A stretch of DNA of 64,000 nt from Candidatus Rifleibacteriota bacterium (GCA_905236675.1 CAJOND010000008.1:1-64000), one strand, 5' to 3'; shown: positions 39,054 to 48,075, numbered from the stretch's first letter. Translations and numbers: made by a program. Notes: a model not told the origin generated them from the sequence alone.

Positions 39054-41915
39054 TATAACGAAAGTAAGATCATCGCTTAATTCTGCTTCCCCATGGTGTT
39101 CTTTAAAAACATCTAATAGGTTGTTTTTCATATTTTCAGCTGTTGTTGATGGTTGGTCGGTTATAAGTTTGTTAAATTTATTATAACCGAATTCCTCACC
39201 CTGTTGGTTTTCTGCTTCTGGAAAACCATCGGTAAATAATAATAGTGTTTCTCCAAAGTCGATTTTTTCTGATTCAGAAGTATATTTGCAGCGTCTTTTG
39301 GAAGCTCCTAACGGAAAACCAGAAAGATGTGTAGTTCTAGATTTCCCTATTTCTTTTTCTTTTATAATAGGGAAGGGATGTCCAGCGTTACATACTGATA
39401 TTTCCCCTGTTTTTTCATCCAATATTACTGCACAGAAAGTCATGAGCTTTTTCTTGTTTAAAAGCTCATAAATCATTTGGCTTGTTTTGGAGAGTATTTC
39501 ATTAAGGGGAACATTTGTTTTTTTCGCAAATCTGAAAACAGAAGCTTTCACCATAGCTGTTAATAAAGAAGCTGATATTCCATGACCTGTTACATCTCCA
39601 ATAACTATCAAGGCTTTATCTTCTGGTAATTCGATTATATCAGCATAATCGCCACCTAAATTTGCTGCCATTTGGTTATATACAAGACAGTCGTAACCTT
39701 CTAATTTATATTTCCCCGATGGAATCAGACATTGTTGTACTGCACTTGCCAAAATCAAGTCTTTGATTTCTATCATCATCTGATTGAAAGCCTGTCCTAA
39801 AAGACCAAGCTCATCTTTGTTTTCGATCTCTATTGAGGTTTCTGTTTCTCGTTTTCTCAAGGCTACCAAACCTCTATCTAGTTCGTTAACTGGCATAATA
39901 AAGTTTTTTGCTAGTAAGAGACCGGTGAGAACAGAAATTATAAATAATAGAACCATAACAGTATAAATAGCTGAGCGAAGCTTATCTATCTGATTGTCTA
40001 TTTCTGATATTGGATACATCGAAAGGATAAAACAGTTCTTTAAAAGACTACCTGGTGTACATAAACAAAGGTATTTTTCGTTATTATATGTTACATTAGC
40101 TGATTCAATAGTTTTATTTATATTGGAAACATTGATTAAATCCAGTAAGTCATTATTCCCTGAATTATCAGGCACAAACACGTGATTGGTATTATGAAAA
40201 AATAATACTTTAAGATTTGTTTTTCCATAATTATATCTTTGTTTAGTAAGCTCTTTAAAGTATTCTAGGGCACAGTGCTGAGCAGAAGCATTAGATAAAC
40301 AGAAAGATATTGGGTTTGTTTTATCTGGATAATAATTCCACCACCAGTAGGTTTCAGAACCATCAAAATTTAAATAGATTAGTTTATTTGGTCTTTCAAA
40401 GACAGAAGCAAACCCAACTACAGGATTTTCGAATAAATTTCCTACCATAATATCAGACTGGCTAGGTTTTATACCAATAGCTGCTAAACGTTCAGGGCAG
40501 TATTTGTCTAAGCAGAGTATAGACAAGACTTTTCCTATTTTGTTTAACCTTTCATTACTCTCTGAATTTGAAGTAGTATAAATCTGAGTCTGATCTATGT
40601 TACGAATATCGATCCAGTTAAACTGGTATGAGAAATTATCTGTATTTTTTGAAGCAATTTCTGTTAATTTTAAATGAACTTCTTGGGCTGTCGGTGGTTT
40701 TTTCCCGCTAAAACTTTTTAAATAAGTATCTAGTTTATGAAATCCATTAATCAACTCCTCTTCATTTTTTTTGTAATCAGAATCTATTTTTGTTAGAATA
40801 TCCTGCATTCCTTTTAAAACATCATTTTCAATTGCTAATCTATGATCGTTTAAACTGACATAAGATAATATCCAGATGCTTAATGCTGGCATATATACGG
40901 CAAGTGCAAAAAGAAAGACAAGCTTGTATCTAATAGAAATAAACATTCCTGTATTACTTGCAATATTTCTAAAAAAGAAAAGTGTAGATATAACAAGAAG
41001 AATAATAAAAATAGCTACAGATATTAATAAATTAATTAAATATTTATTTTGATAATCGACTTTTTGTCCTAGTAATAATTTATAATTATCTGAAATGAAT
41101 CCTTTCCAAACCATATTGTCTCGGTAAAAACCATTTAGAAATTTCTCTGTTTCGGTTTCTGTAAAAGATATTTCTTTGTGCCCTAAAGTAGGAGTCTTTC
41201 TTTGACGAGTTTCTAAATTATAAAGAATGATGGGTTGTTCTTCGGTAGCGTAGTCTTTTATTTTTGCCTCTATAAGTTCTAAGCTGGTTCTTTTATATTC
41301 AACAAATATTATTATTCCGTTTTGATTGTCTTTAGCGTTTTTAAAATAAAATAATCCTGTTTTTCCTAGGCTTGAAGTTGTTATACAATTCTCAGAATAA
41401 TCTACCAAATGCCCAATATTGAATTCTTTGCCTAATACTAATGCTTGGTCAGATCTTCTTTCTTTGTAGTGAGCATTGGGTAATTTATGTATTTCTTTCC
41501 AGGCATAGGTGAAAAACCTTTGTTCGTAATCTAATAGGTCTTTAGGGTTTAATAGTTGGGCTTCCTTATTGAAAAGTGCACAGCGAATATTTTCGCCTAA
41601 AGAAATATTGAAACTATTAATAATATTTGTAACATCAGTATTTGTTAGAACTATTCCTTTTTCGTTTTTTCTATTTTCTGCAAAGGGTAAAAGATTGTTT
41701 GCCAGTTTCTTAAAATATGGCTGAAAATAGTCTAAAGCTGTAGTTTTAGCCATAAAATCTGTTGCTCTCTCTGAGATTCTGGCTTTTGTTTGTTCTATGT
41801 TTATATTTTTATCTATATTTAAAACAATAATATAAAGAGTCAACCCAAATACCAAGGGTAGCAAAATCAATATAAAATAGCTTGGGAAGGTTTTTGCCAG
41901 GTTGATTCTATCCAT
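39024..41915 (-). CDS. Membrane PP2C-type (SpoIIE/RsbU) serine phosphatase with HAMP domain
   Basis: 963 residues with the same plan as its convergent neighbour. Helices lie near the N-terminus (YFILILLPLVFGLTLYIIVL), around 290-310 and 330-350, and near 645-665 (VMVLLFIISVLTGLLLA), followed by a HAMP and a C-terminal SpoIIE domain: NLGGDYADII, LIVIGDVTGHGISASLLTAM, CNAGHPFPI, LLFTDGFPEAE and SDDLTFVILRR. The pair are clearly paralogues, but the sensor regions have diverged, so they probably read different signals. ATG at 41915; the Shine-Dalgarno is weak. The 3' end overlaps the + strand gene by 30 bp, giving complementary transcript ends. Confidence 0.9.
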   Translation of the reverse strand: MDRINLAKTFPSYFILILLPLVFGLTLYIIVLNIDKNINIEQTKARISERATDFMAKTTALDYFQPYFKKLANNLLPFAENRKNEKGIVLTNTDVTNIINSFNISLGENIRCALFNKEAQLLNPKDLLDYEQRFFTYAWKEIHKLPNAHYKERRSDQALVLGKEFNIGHLVDYSENCITTSSLGKTGLFYFKNAKDNQNGIIIFVEYKRTSLELIEAKIKDYATEEQPIILYNLETRQRKTPTLGHKEISFTETETEKFLNGFYRDNMVWKGFISDNYKLLLGQKVDYQNKYLINLLISVAIFIILLVISTLFFFRNIASNTGMFISIRYKLVFLFALAVYMPALSIWILSYVSLNDHRLAIENDVLKGMQDILTKIDSDYKKNEEELINGFHKLDTYLKSFSGKKPPTAQEVHLKLTEIASKNTDNFSYQFNWIDIRNIDQTQIYTTSNSESNERLNKIGKVLSILCLDKYCPERLAAIGIKPSQSDIMVGNLFENPVVGFASVFERPNKLIYLNFDGSETYWWWNYYPDKTNPISFCLSNASAQHCALEYFKELTKQRYNYGKTNLKVLFFHNTNHVFVPDNSGNNDLLDLINVSNINKTIESANVTYNNEKYLCLCTPGSLLKNCFILSMYPISEIDNQIDKLRSAIYTVMVLLFIISVLTGLLLAKNFIMPVNELDRGLVALRKRETETSIEIENKDELGLLGQAFNQMMIEIKDLILASAVQQCLIPSGKYKLEGYDCLVYNQMAANLGGDYADIIELPEDKALIVIGDVTGHGISASLLTAMVKASVFRFAKKTNVPLNEILSKTSQMIYELLNKKKLMTFCAVILDEKTGEISVCNAGHPFPIIKEKEIGKSRTTHLSGFPLGASKRRCKYTSESEKIDFGETLLLFTDGFPEAENQQGEEFGYNKFNKLITDQPSTTAENMKNNLLDVFKEHHGEAELSDDLTFVILRRKPLQDC

Positions 41916-41989
41916 ATTTCTCTATAAAAATAATAGCATAATGATTTTTTTTGAGCAATTCTATTATTTTCAAAAACTTGTAACTGAAA

Positions 41990-42410
41990 GCGGAAAGATA
42001 TAAGACCAAAAACGGAGATTGAAGAAGAAAGGATTAGGGCGTAGAGAGGATGGAGAAAGGGAATTGAAAGATGAGAAATGAAAGATGAAAGATGGAAGAT
42101 TGAAGATGGAAGAGAGATGAGATCGAAAGAGCGGATGAGGCTAAAGCCTCTTAGAGATGAGAGCCAAAAGCTTCCAGCCTTGTGGTGAGTCACTAACCAA
42201 GATGCTGCCCCACGATAGTGGGGAAGCTGGCGAGCGAAGCGAGACTGAAGTGGGAGCAATGCAAAGCCTGACACCCTTCCTTGAGGAGGGGCTTTAGATC
42301 CATCGACCAAAGCAATCTTTAAGAAAATTCAAACAATCACACCAAGAGCCGAAGGCTCTGAACCATCACACCAATCATAACCTAAAAAATAGATTGCAAG
42401 GCAAAGTTTC
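41990..42410. repeat. Mosaic intergenic repeat region downstream of pnp
   Basis: About 420 bp with no credible gene. The minus strand is pyrimidine-rich. Shared phrases include GAAAGATGAAAGATGGAAG and AAAGAGCGGATGAGGC followed by TAAAGCCTCTTAGAG (42126-42156), the latter also found in variant form at 45083-45124 and 50599-50639. Small perfect palindromes occur, such as CCCCACGATAGTGGGG and GAGCCGAAGGCTC. The one long frame across it (41867-42310, minus) reads repeat sequence and is rejected as a gene. Confidence 0.65.
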
Positions 42411-42411
42411 A

Positions 42412-42456
42412 CGTAAAAAAAAAGACTTAGGTTATAAAACCTAAGTCTTTTTTTTA
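42412..42456 (-). terminator. Terminator of pnp, possibly bidirectional
   Basis: GACTTAGGTT (42424-42433) pairs with AACCTAAGTC (42438-42447) around a 4-nt loop, flanked by A9 on the left and T8 on the right. It lies 17 bp after the pnp stop on the minus strand. The symmetric A and T runs allow function in both directions. Confidence 0.9.
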
Positions 42457-42472
42457 TGGTCTAAGGTTTAAA

Positions 42473-44590
42473 TCAAGCTTGAGTTTCTTCTAAGGCTGCT
42501 TTTCTAGAAAGGTTGACTCTGCCTTGAGCGTCAATTTCTATACATTTAACCTTTACTTCGTCACCAATGTTTACAACGTCTTCAACCTTGTTTACACGGC
42601 GATTTTCAAGCTGGCTTATATGTACAAGTCCTTCAATACCAGGAAGAATTTCAACAAAAGCACCAAAATTCATAATGCGTTTTACTGTTCCAATATAAAT
42701 TTTGCCTACTTCTGCATCATCTGTTACCTGATGAACCATATTAACAGCTTTGTCATTAGCAGCTGCATCTGGACTCATAATAACTACTTTACCATCATCG
42801 GTAACTTCAATCTGAGCACCAGAATCTTCTGTGATCTTACGAATCATCTTACCGCCTGGTCCTATAACATTCTTAATCTTGTCTGGATTAATGGTCATAG
42901 TAACGATACGTGGAGCATACTGAGAGAGAGTCTTTCTTGGTTCGCTCAAGACTTCCATCATCTTGCCAAGAATATACATACGACCATCTCTAGCTTGTCT
43001 TAATGCGGTTCTCATAATATCAAGAGTTACACCAATAATCTTAATATCCATTTGGAGAGCATTAACACCATGTTCTGTACCAGCTACCTTGAAATCCATA
43101 TCGCCGAAGTGGTCTTCGTCGCCAAGAATGTCGCTCAATACTGTGAAACTGTCGCCTTCTTTAATGAGACCCATTGCAATACCTGCAACTGGAGCTTTTA
43201 TCGGAACACCAGCATCCATAAGAGCTAGACAGCCAGAACATACAGAAGCCATTGAAGAACTGCCGTTACTAGACATGATTTCAGAAACTACACGAATTGT
43301 GTATGGAAATTCTTCTTCGGATGGAATAACTTGCCTGAGAGCTCTTTCTGCAAGAGCACCATGACCTATTTCACGGCGACCAGGTCCACGCATTGGTTTG
43401 CATTCACCTGTTGAGAATGGTGGGAAGTTATAGTGAAGGATGAATCTTTTCTTGGTTTCGTCATCAAGACCGTCAATGACTTGTGAATCAGCATTGGCAC
43501 CAAGAGTGCAAACGCCGAGTGATTGAGTCTGACCACGTTTGAAGATTGCAGAACCATGAGTGCGTGGTAATATGCCAGTGTAGCAGGTAATTGGTCTTAT
43601 ATCAAATACTCTGCGACCGTCAATTCTTCTGCCTTCTTCAAGAATCATTCTGCGCATTTCTGCCTGAAGTCTATTTTCTAGAATTGCATGAGCAGCTGGG
43701 AATTTTTCAGTTCCAACTTCTTCACCTAACTTTTCGTTAAGTCTAGCTGCTAGATTTTCATTTAGAAGTCTTAGTTTTTCAACTCTGGCGGTTTTTTCTG
43801 CTGTGTTGAGGCAGTCTTTTAAATCATCCATAAGAGTATTAACGACTTCTTCACATTCTGGTTCTGGATCAGGTTCTGGAACAGCTGTCTTTTCTTTGCC
43901 ACAGCGGCTTGCTAATTCTTTTTGAGCATGAGCAAGTTTTTTGATATTTTCATGAGCAAAGCCAAGAGCTTCGATTAATTCTTCTTCTGAAACTTCAGAA
44001 GAACCAGATTCAACCATTGTGATTGCCTGTTCAGTACCTGCAACAGTCATATCTATGGTGCTGTTTTCTAGAGAGGCTGGTGATGGGTTGATTACCAACT
44101 GACCGTTAATTTTTCCAACTCTTACAGCAGCTACAGCGTCAACTATAGGAACTTCAGAAATCATGAATGCTGCACTTGCGGCATTGATTGCTAGTATGTC
44201 TACTGGATTAACTTTATCGTATGAAAGAACATAAACTGCAACCTGTAAATCGTTGTGGTAGTTCTTTGGGAACATTGGGCGGAGAGGTCTGTCGATAAGT
44301 CGGCTAGAAAGGATTTCTTTTGTTGTAGCGCGACCTTCTCTTTTGAAGAAACCGCCTGGAATTTTACCGGCTGCATAGGCTTTTTCAATATAGTCAACTG
44401 TTAATGGAAGAAAATCATTTCCTTCTTTTGGTTCTTTGCTGGCTACTACTGCTGCAAATACAACAGAATCACCCGAACGAACAGTAACAGCACCAGAAGC
44501 CTGTTCTGCAAGTATTCCTGTTTCAAAAACTACGCTCTGAGCATTTTGAGCATTAAGATCACAAGAAACTATTTCGTAAGTATTTTCCAT
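42473..44590 (-). CDS. pnp: Polyribonucleotide nucleotidyltransferase (PNPase)
   Basis: 3'-to-5' phosphorolytic exoribonuclease of RNA decay, 705 residues, the usual length. Two RNase PH-like domains are present: the first has DFLPLTVDYIEKAYAAGKIP and FFKREGRATTKEILSSRLID, the second RTHGSAIFKRGQTQ, FSTGECKPMRGPGRREIGHG and the catalytic region GDEDHFGDMDFKVAGT. A KH domain follows (NVIGPGGKMIRKITEDSG), then an S1 domain (GTVKRIMNFGAFVEILPGIE). Starts 15 bp after rpsO with AGAGGTTG as RBS; the rpsO-pnp pairing is widely conserved and the two are usually co-regulated by RNA processing. Confidence 0.97.
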   Translation of the reverse strand: MENTYEIVSCDLNAQNAQSVVFETGILAEQASGAVTVRSGDSVVFAAVVASKEPKEGNDFLPLTVDYIEKAYAAGKIPGGFFKREGRATTKEILSSRLIDRPLRPMFPKNYHNDLQVAVYVLSYDKVNPVDILAINAASAAFMISEVPIVDAVAAVRVGKINGQLVINPSPASLENSTIDMTVAGTEQAITMVESGSSEVSEEELIEALGFAHENIKKLAHAQKELASRCGKEKTAVPEPDPEPECEEVVNTLMDDLKDCLNTAEKTARVEKLRLLNENLAARLNEKLGEEVGTEKFPAAHAILENRLQAEMRRMILEEGRRIDGRRVFDIRPITCYTGILPRTHGSAIFKRGQTQSLGVCTLGANADSQVIDGLDDETKKRFILHYNFPPFSTGECKPMRGPGRREIGHGALAERALRQVIPSEEEFPYTIRVVSEIMSSNGSSSMASVCSGCLALMDAGVPIKAPVAGIAMGLIKEGDSFTVLSDILGDEDHFGDMDFKVAGTEHGVNALQMDIKIIGVTLDIMRTALRQARDGRMYILGKMMEVLSEPRKTLSQYAPRIVTMTINPDKIKNVIGPGGKMIRKITEDSGAQIEVTDDGKVVIMSPDAAANDKAVNMVHQVTDDAEVGKIYIGTVKRIMNFGAFVEILPGIEGLVHISQLENRRVNKVEDVVNIGDEVKVKCIEIDAQGRVNLSRKAALEETQA

Positions 44591-44605
44591 TACAACCTCT
44601 TATAA

Positions 44606-44875
44606 TTAGCGACGTAAGCCGAGCTTTTGGATTAAAGAAACATAGCGTTCTGCATTCTTGTTCTTCAGATAAGCAAGATGGCGTTTACGAGCACCAATCA
44701 TTTTTAATAGACCACGGCGAGAAGCATGATCTTTTGGATTCTTTTCGAAATGTTTAGAAAGATTGTTGATTCTTTCGGTAAGGATAGCGATCTGAACTTC
44801 TGGAGAACCAGTATCTTTTTCAGACTGCTGATAGGTTTCAATAACCTTTGCTTTACTTTCTTTTGTGATAGACAT
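44606..44875 (-). CDS. rpsO: Ribosomal protein S15
   Basis: 89 residues from the ATG at 44875 ([20 protein letters not shown]), the standard S15 length; AGGAG at 44884-44888 (minus strand) supports this start over an in-frame ATG 45 bp upstream. [39 protein letters not shown] and the ending LGLRR are family hallmarks. S15 binds 16S rRNA helix 22 early in 30S assembly. First gene of an rpsO-pnp operon. Like other bacterial rpsO genes it may be autoregulated through its leader; a small GGGTTGTACCC hairpin is visible there, but I cannot match it to a known leader class. Confidence 0.97.
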   Translation of the reverse strand: MSITKESKAKVIETYQQSEKDTGSPEVQIAILTERINNLSKHFEKNPKDHASRRGLLKMIGARKRHLAYLKNKNAERYVSLIQKLGLRR

Positions 44876-44954
44876 TTTTTTATCTCCTTTATATTTAGTT
44901 GCAAAACCAAGTATTGACATAATGGGTACAACCCTAGTAATGCATACATAAGTC

Positions 44955-44983
44955 AGTATAGCACATTTGAAATGAAATTTAAA
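44955..44983 (-). promoter_or_regulatory. Candidate rpsO promoter
   Basis: On the minus strand TTTAAA (44983-44978), a 17-bp spacer and TATACT (44960-44955). The expected start lies about 70 nt before the rpsO ATG. The -35 is weak, the -10 good. Confidence 0.4.
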
Positions 44984-44997
44984 CCATTATTTTATCT

Positions 44998-45195
44998 GTG
45001 TTAAGGAAAAAGGGAAGAGCCAAGCGAAGCTTGGCGTGATTGGTGGTGAGTGATGAGTTGAGAAATGAAAGATGAAAGATATAAGAAGAGCAAGAGAGTG
45101 AACGAGGCTAATGCCTCTTAGAGCAGAGAGCATATGAGCGGAGAGATGAAAATTGAGAATTGAGAGATGGATTGCTATGCAGTCTAGCGACTGCT
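44998..45195. repeat. Mosaic intergenic repeat block upstream of rpsO
   Basis: Contains GCCAAGCGAAGCTTGGC (45019-45035, a hairpin shared with 50359-50375). Also present are GAAATGAAAGATGAAAGAT, the GAGGCTAATGCCTC palindrome inside the shared 45083-45124 block, and AAAATTGAGAATTGAGAG. At its right end, ATTGCTATGCAGTCTAGCG leads into CTGCTCGCA, which reads on to ATGACGG past the MITE-like element: a member of the widespread GTCATTGCGAG...GCAATC type of intergenic repeat. No gene is seen. Confidence 0.65.
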
Positions 45196-45199
45196 CGCA

Positions 45200-45379
45200 G
45201 AGGCTGTGCTAAAATTAATTTTTAAGTCCAAATTAGATTGTGCTAATTGCCTACACATTTGTCATAAAAAGTATAGCGTATGGGCTTTAGCCCTGAAAGC
45301 TATACGTTTATGACAATGGGTAGGCTTCAAACAAATAAATACTGATTTTTCATCAAATTACGAGTTTTAGCACAGCCTC
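45200..45379. mobile_element. MITE-like element with 15-bp terminal inverted repeats and 5-bp target duplication
   Basis: GAGGCTGTGCTAAAA (45200-45214) is the exact inverse complement of TTTTAGCACAGCCTC (45365-45379). TCGCA flanks it directly on both sides (45195-45199 and 45380-45384). The 180-bp interior has no open frame but a long imperfect hairpin: GCCTACACATTTGTCATAAA with GTATAGC pairs with GCTATACGTTTATGACAATG with GGTAGGC, with GGGCTTTAGCCC at the tip. It interrupts the GTCATTGCGAG-type repeat. This is the structure of a non-autonomous transposon mobilised by a transposase encoded elsewhere. Confidence 0.75.
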
Positions 45380-45481
45380 TCGCAATGACGGAATTAATTT
45401 AAGGTGTAGAGCAAGAGAGTTGAAAACTGAAAATTGAAAGATGTTGAATTCAAAGTGTTTTGACGGAATTAATAAATAAAT

Positions 45482-45538
45482 CTCTAAAAACCAGAATCAC
45501 AAGGTTCTGAAAGAACCTTGTGATTCTGGTTTTTAGAG
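45482..45538 (-). terminator. Long hairpin terminator after the RlmD-type methyltransferase gene
   Basis: A perfect 27-bp stem (45482-45508 with 45512-45538) closes on a 3-nt loop, 16 bp after the minus-strand gene end. The outer part carries A5/T5 runs, so a transcript in either direction has a T-run after a GC-containing stem. It is much longer than a minimal terminator. Confidence 0.8.
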
Positions 45539-45553
45539 TGTAGTGTTTGTTGG

Positions 45554-46846
45554 TTATTGTCCTCTGGTGAAAACACCTAAGGTTTCCATGTGGTAAGTGC
45601 CTGGGAATAAATCGAATGAATATACTTTTTCTAATTTATAACCCATCTGTTTTAGTGCTTTTGCATCACGTCTAAAGGTCATTGGGTTGCAGGACAGATA
45701 AGTTATCATTTTAGGTTTAATTCCGGAAAGACCTCTTGTAACTCTTTGAGAAATGCCTGTTCTTGGCGGATTAAGATGAAGTGCTGCTATAACACCTTTT
45801 GTTATAGGTGTGTTGAATATGGCTTCAGCTTTTTTACAGATGAAGTTGATTTTTGATGAACTTCTTGTTTTTTGATGAGCTAAAGCATCTTGGAATGAAG
45901 ATACGTTGCATTCAACAGCATAAACTTCTTCGAACATTGATTCTAATAAAAATGTCTGAGTTCCGCAGCCACAATAGAGGTCTAGAAACTTACCTTTGTG
46001 CTGATAGGCAGCATAAGTAGATATAAGGGTGTGAAGTATGGCTTCAGCCCCTTCTATATTGTTTTGGAAAAATGAATTGGGAGAAACACGCCAATTACGG
46101 TTCATGAAAAAGAAGGGTTTCTTTTCACGCATTTGAGTTAAAAGGTTCCCTACTTCTGCGTAAACTTCTAGTCGGCTTAAGCTTTCATTATCGTCAAAGA
46201 ATTTTTTGAATGGTGCCAAAGCTTCTTCGCTACTGGTAGGAATTTTTAAAGCAAAGGTACAATGTTGCTGTTCTCCTAAAGTTCTAACTGTAATGGTATG
46301 AATATTTTCAAGTGTTTCACGGTTTTCTGGCTTATTGGCAAATTCCAAAAGTTTGTCGTAGAGGATCATGTTTTCGTAACATTGAACAATACAGCCTTTT
46401 AATGGAACAACATCATGAGAATTGTATGAATAATTTCCTAGAATTACGCTTCCATCTTCATGAAAAGCTACTTTTAATTCCATTTTGTTTCTATAACCGC
46501 GCATAGGAAGAGGTTCCATAGGATATACTCTTTGTGGATTCAAGGCCTTTGTTATAAAATTAAGAATATTTTCTTTTTCGCTTCTTTGGGTTTCTGGATG
46601 CATTTCTTGCCAATGACAGCCACCACATTTTGGAAAATTGGGGCAGGGCGATTTCCTTCTATAAGGAGATGGTTCAACGATTTCTGTGATTTTAGCTCTA
46701 ATATAATCAGGTTTTTCGTCTACGACTTCTATTTTTATTTTATCGCCTGGAACAGCATAAGGAACAAAAACAACTTTGCCATTTAAGTGAGCAAGAGAAT
46801 CGATACCATAAGTCATTTTTTCTATGGTTACTATATTATCTTCCAT
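45554..46846 (-). CDS. rlmD: 23S rRNA/tRNA (uracil-5-)-methyltransferase, RlmD/TrmA (RumA) family
   Basis: 430 residues. An N-terminal TRAM domain (VVFVPYAVPGDKIKIEVVDE) leads to a four-Cys Fe-S site (SPCPNFPKCGGCHWQEM), then the methyltransferase: AEAILHTLISTYA and LDLYCGCGTQTFLLESMFEE (SAM loop), LNPPRTGISQRV, and YLSCNPMTFRRD with the nucleophilic Cys. This is the RumA layout, which makes m5U at 23S rRNA position 1939 in E. coli; the family also covers tRNA U54 enzymes, so the exact target is uncertain. Single gene with a long hairpin terminator. Confidence 0.88.
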   Translation of the reverse strand: MEDNIVTIEKMTYGIDSLAHLNGKVVFVPYAVPGDKIKIEVVDEKPDYIRAKITEIVEPSPYRRKSPCPNFPKCGGCHWQEMHPETQRSEKENILNFITKALNPQRVYPMEPLPMRGYRNKMELKVAFHEDGSVILGNYSYNSHDVVPLKGCIVQCYENMILYDKLLEFANKPENRETLENIHTITVRTLGEQQHCTFALKIPTSSEEALAPFKKFFDDNESLSRLEVYAEVGNLLTQMREKKPFFFMNRNWRVSPNSFFQNNIEGAEAILHTLISTYAAYQHKGKFLDLYCGCGTQTFLLESMFEEVYAVECNVSSFQDALAHQKTRSSSKINFICKKAEAIFNTPITKGVIAALHLNPPRTGISQRVTRGLSGIKPKMITYLSCNPMTFRRDAKALKQMGYKLEKVYSFDLFPGTYHMETLGVFTRGQ

Positions 46847-47040
46847 TACAATCCTTCTTAGTGTAAATAAAATTATTAATTAGGTTAGTAGATAAGTCAC
46901 AACAAAAATCAAAAATAATTCTTTAAATTTTGGTTCTTCAGGTAATTATAATCTATATTACTTGATAAATAAGTATTTTTGAAATTTGATCTGGGTCTGT
47001 TACTAAATCTTAGATGCGATTTAGATTAATAAAATCAACC

Positions 47041-47067
47041 GAAAAGAAAGCACAATTCTTTCTTTTC
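47041..47067 (-). terminator. Possible weak terminator downstream of the exported-protein gene
   Basis: GAAAAGAAAG (47041-47050) pairs with CTTTCTTTTC (47058-47067) around a 7-nt loop, about 50 bp after the minus-strand gene ending at 47120. The stem is mostly A-T and there is no long T-run beyond it, so termination is uncertain. The rest of the gap 46847-47119 is AT-rich and shows nothing else. Confidence 0.35.
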
Positions 47068-47119
47068 TAGAGGTAAATTACAGCATTAAAGAATATTTGT
47101 CAAATTATTTAGATTTGTT

Positions 47120-47956
47120 TTATTTCTTGAAGCGTTCGGACTTCAAAACTTCCATTGTAGCTAATTGTTCTTCCTTGTCTGATTGAGGCAAGAAAATGGC
47201 ATCGTTATAGTTGTCAGTATCTGTTGTTTTATAAGTGTAGACTTTTTTATTCTTAGTTACATCCTGCCAGATGTTTTCATAAGAAGTAATAATCGTAAAG
47301 TTTTCTGGAGTTTTGATTTCCAGGCTAATCTTTTCAAAATCAACAGGGAAAAGGCCCCATTTTGATACTAATGGACCTATCTGGAAGCGCTTACCATATC
47401 TATCGTTAGATTTGAAAAAGCGTAAAAATGAGTTTGCCAAATCTTGTCCTTTAGATTTGGCAGATTTTTTTACATCTATGACTCCGCCTGATTTTTCTTC
47501 TTCTTCCATCTTTTTTATAGATTTGCGAACGGCGTCTATGCTATAGAGAATAGATACATCAGCTTTCATTTCAAGCTTTATTTCTTCATTAGGTTTGAGT
47601 GAAAAACTGTATCGGGGTTGTTCAGGGTCGTATTTAAAAGGTTTGTTGTTAATTTTTATATTTATATTATTAATGTTCATAGGATAAAGAATTCTAAATT
47701 TTATTGAACTAGAAATATCTTTATCAGAAATATTAGCTAAAACAGCTTTGAGATCAGTTGATGCATGGTCACCTTCTATTATTGCTTTTGCCTGACAATC
47801 TTTAACTTTAAAATATTGTGAATATTCTTTTTCTATTACGATTTCAGGAAAACGTGGCAGAAGATTATGCTCGGTAGCATTTGCTAAAGATGAAATAAAT
47901 AGACAGATATAAATATATGTAAAAATTGCAAATAATTTGCAGATGTTTCTTTTCAT
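47120..47956 (-). CDS. Exported protein of unknown function
   Basis: I place the start at 47956 (278 residues; GGGGAA 6 nt upstream), where a signal peptide follows (MKRNICKLFAIFTYIYICLF, then ISSLANA). An in-frame ATG at 48082 would add an implausible extension overlapping the divergent gene. The mature part has strand-rich sequences (KDISSSIKFRILYPMNINNI, PNEEIKLEMKADVS), a charged helix (IKKMEEEEKSGGVIDVKKSA) and LEIKTPENFTIITSYEN, suggesting Ig-like or beta-sandwich domains, but I recognise no family. Divergent from the PHP phosphoesterase gene. Confidence 0.75.
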   Translation of the reverse strand: MKRNICKLFAIFTYIYICLFISSLANATEHNLLPRFPEIVIEKEYSQYFKVKDCQAKAIIEGDHASTDLKAVLANISDKDISSSIKFRILYPMNINNINIKINNKPFKYDPEQPRYSFSLKPNEEIKLEMKADVSILYSIDAVRKSIKKMEEEEKSGGVIDVKKSAKSKGQDLANSFLRFFKSNDRYGKRFQIGPLVSKWGLFPVDFEKISLEIKTPENFTIITSYENIWQDVTKNKKVYTYKTTDTDNYNDAIFLPQSDKEEQLATMEVLKSERFKK

Positions 47957-48075
47957 TCTTTTCCCCTTATAAGATAATAAAATTATATTGCTAGAATATA
48001 AATTTGTCAAAACTATGGAACTTTTAGGAAAATTACTATAAAATAAAAATGATATATAGTGAAAGGAATAATTTT

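Noticed and set aside
36201-41915. SpoIIE domains as evidence of sporulation
   Set aside because: The domain is common in RsbU-type stress and signalling phosphatases. No other sporulation gene is present, and the architecture is HAMP-linked and not that of true SpoIIE.
41867-42310. 147-codon open frame on the minus strand
   Set aside because: It runs through the mosaic repeat region and into the start of a phosphatase gene. Its translation (SSIFHLSSFISHLS and similar) is low complexity derived from the repeat.
42524-43364. Plus-strand frames of 130-160 codons within pnp
   Set aside because: Antisense to a fully conserved pnp gene; no ribosome binding sites.
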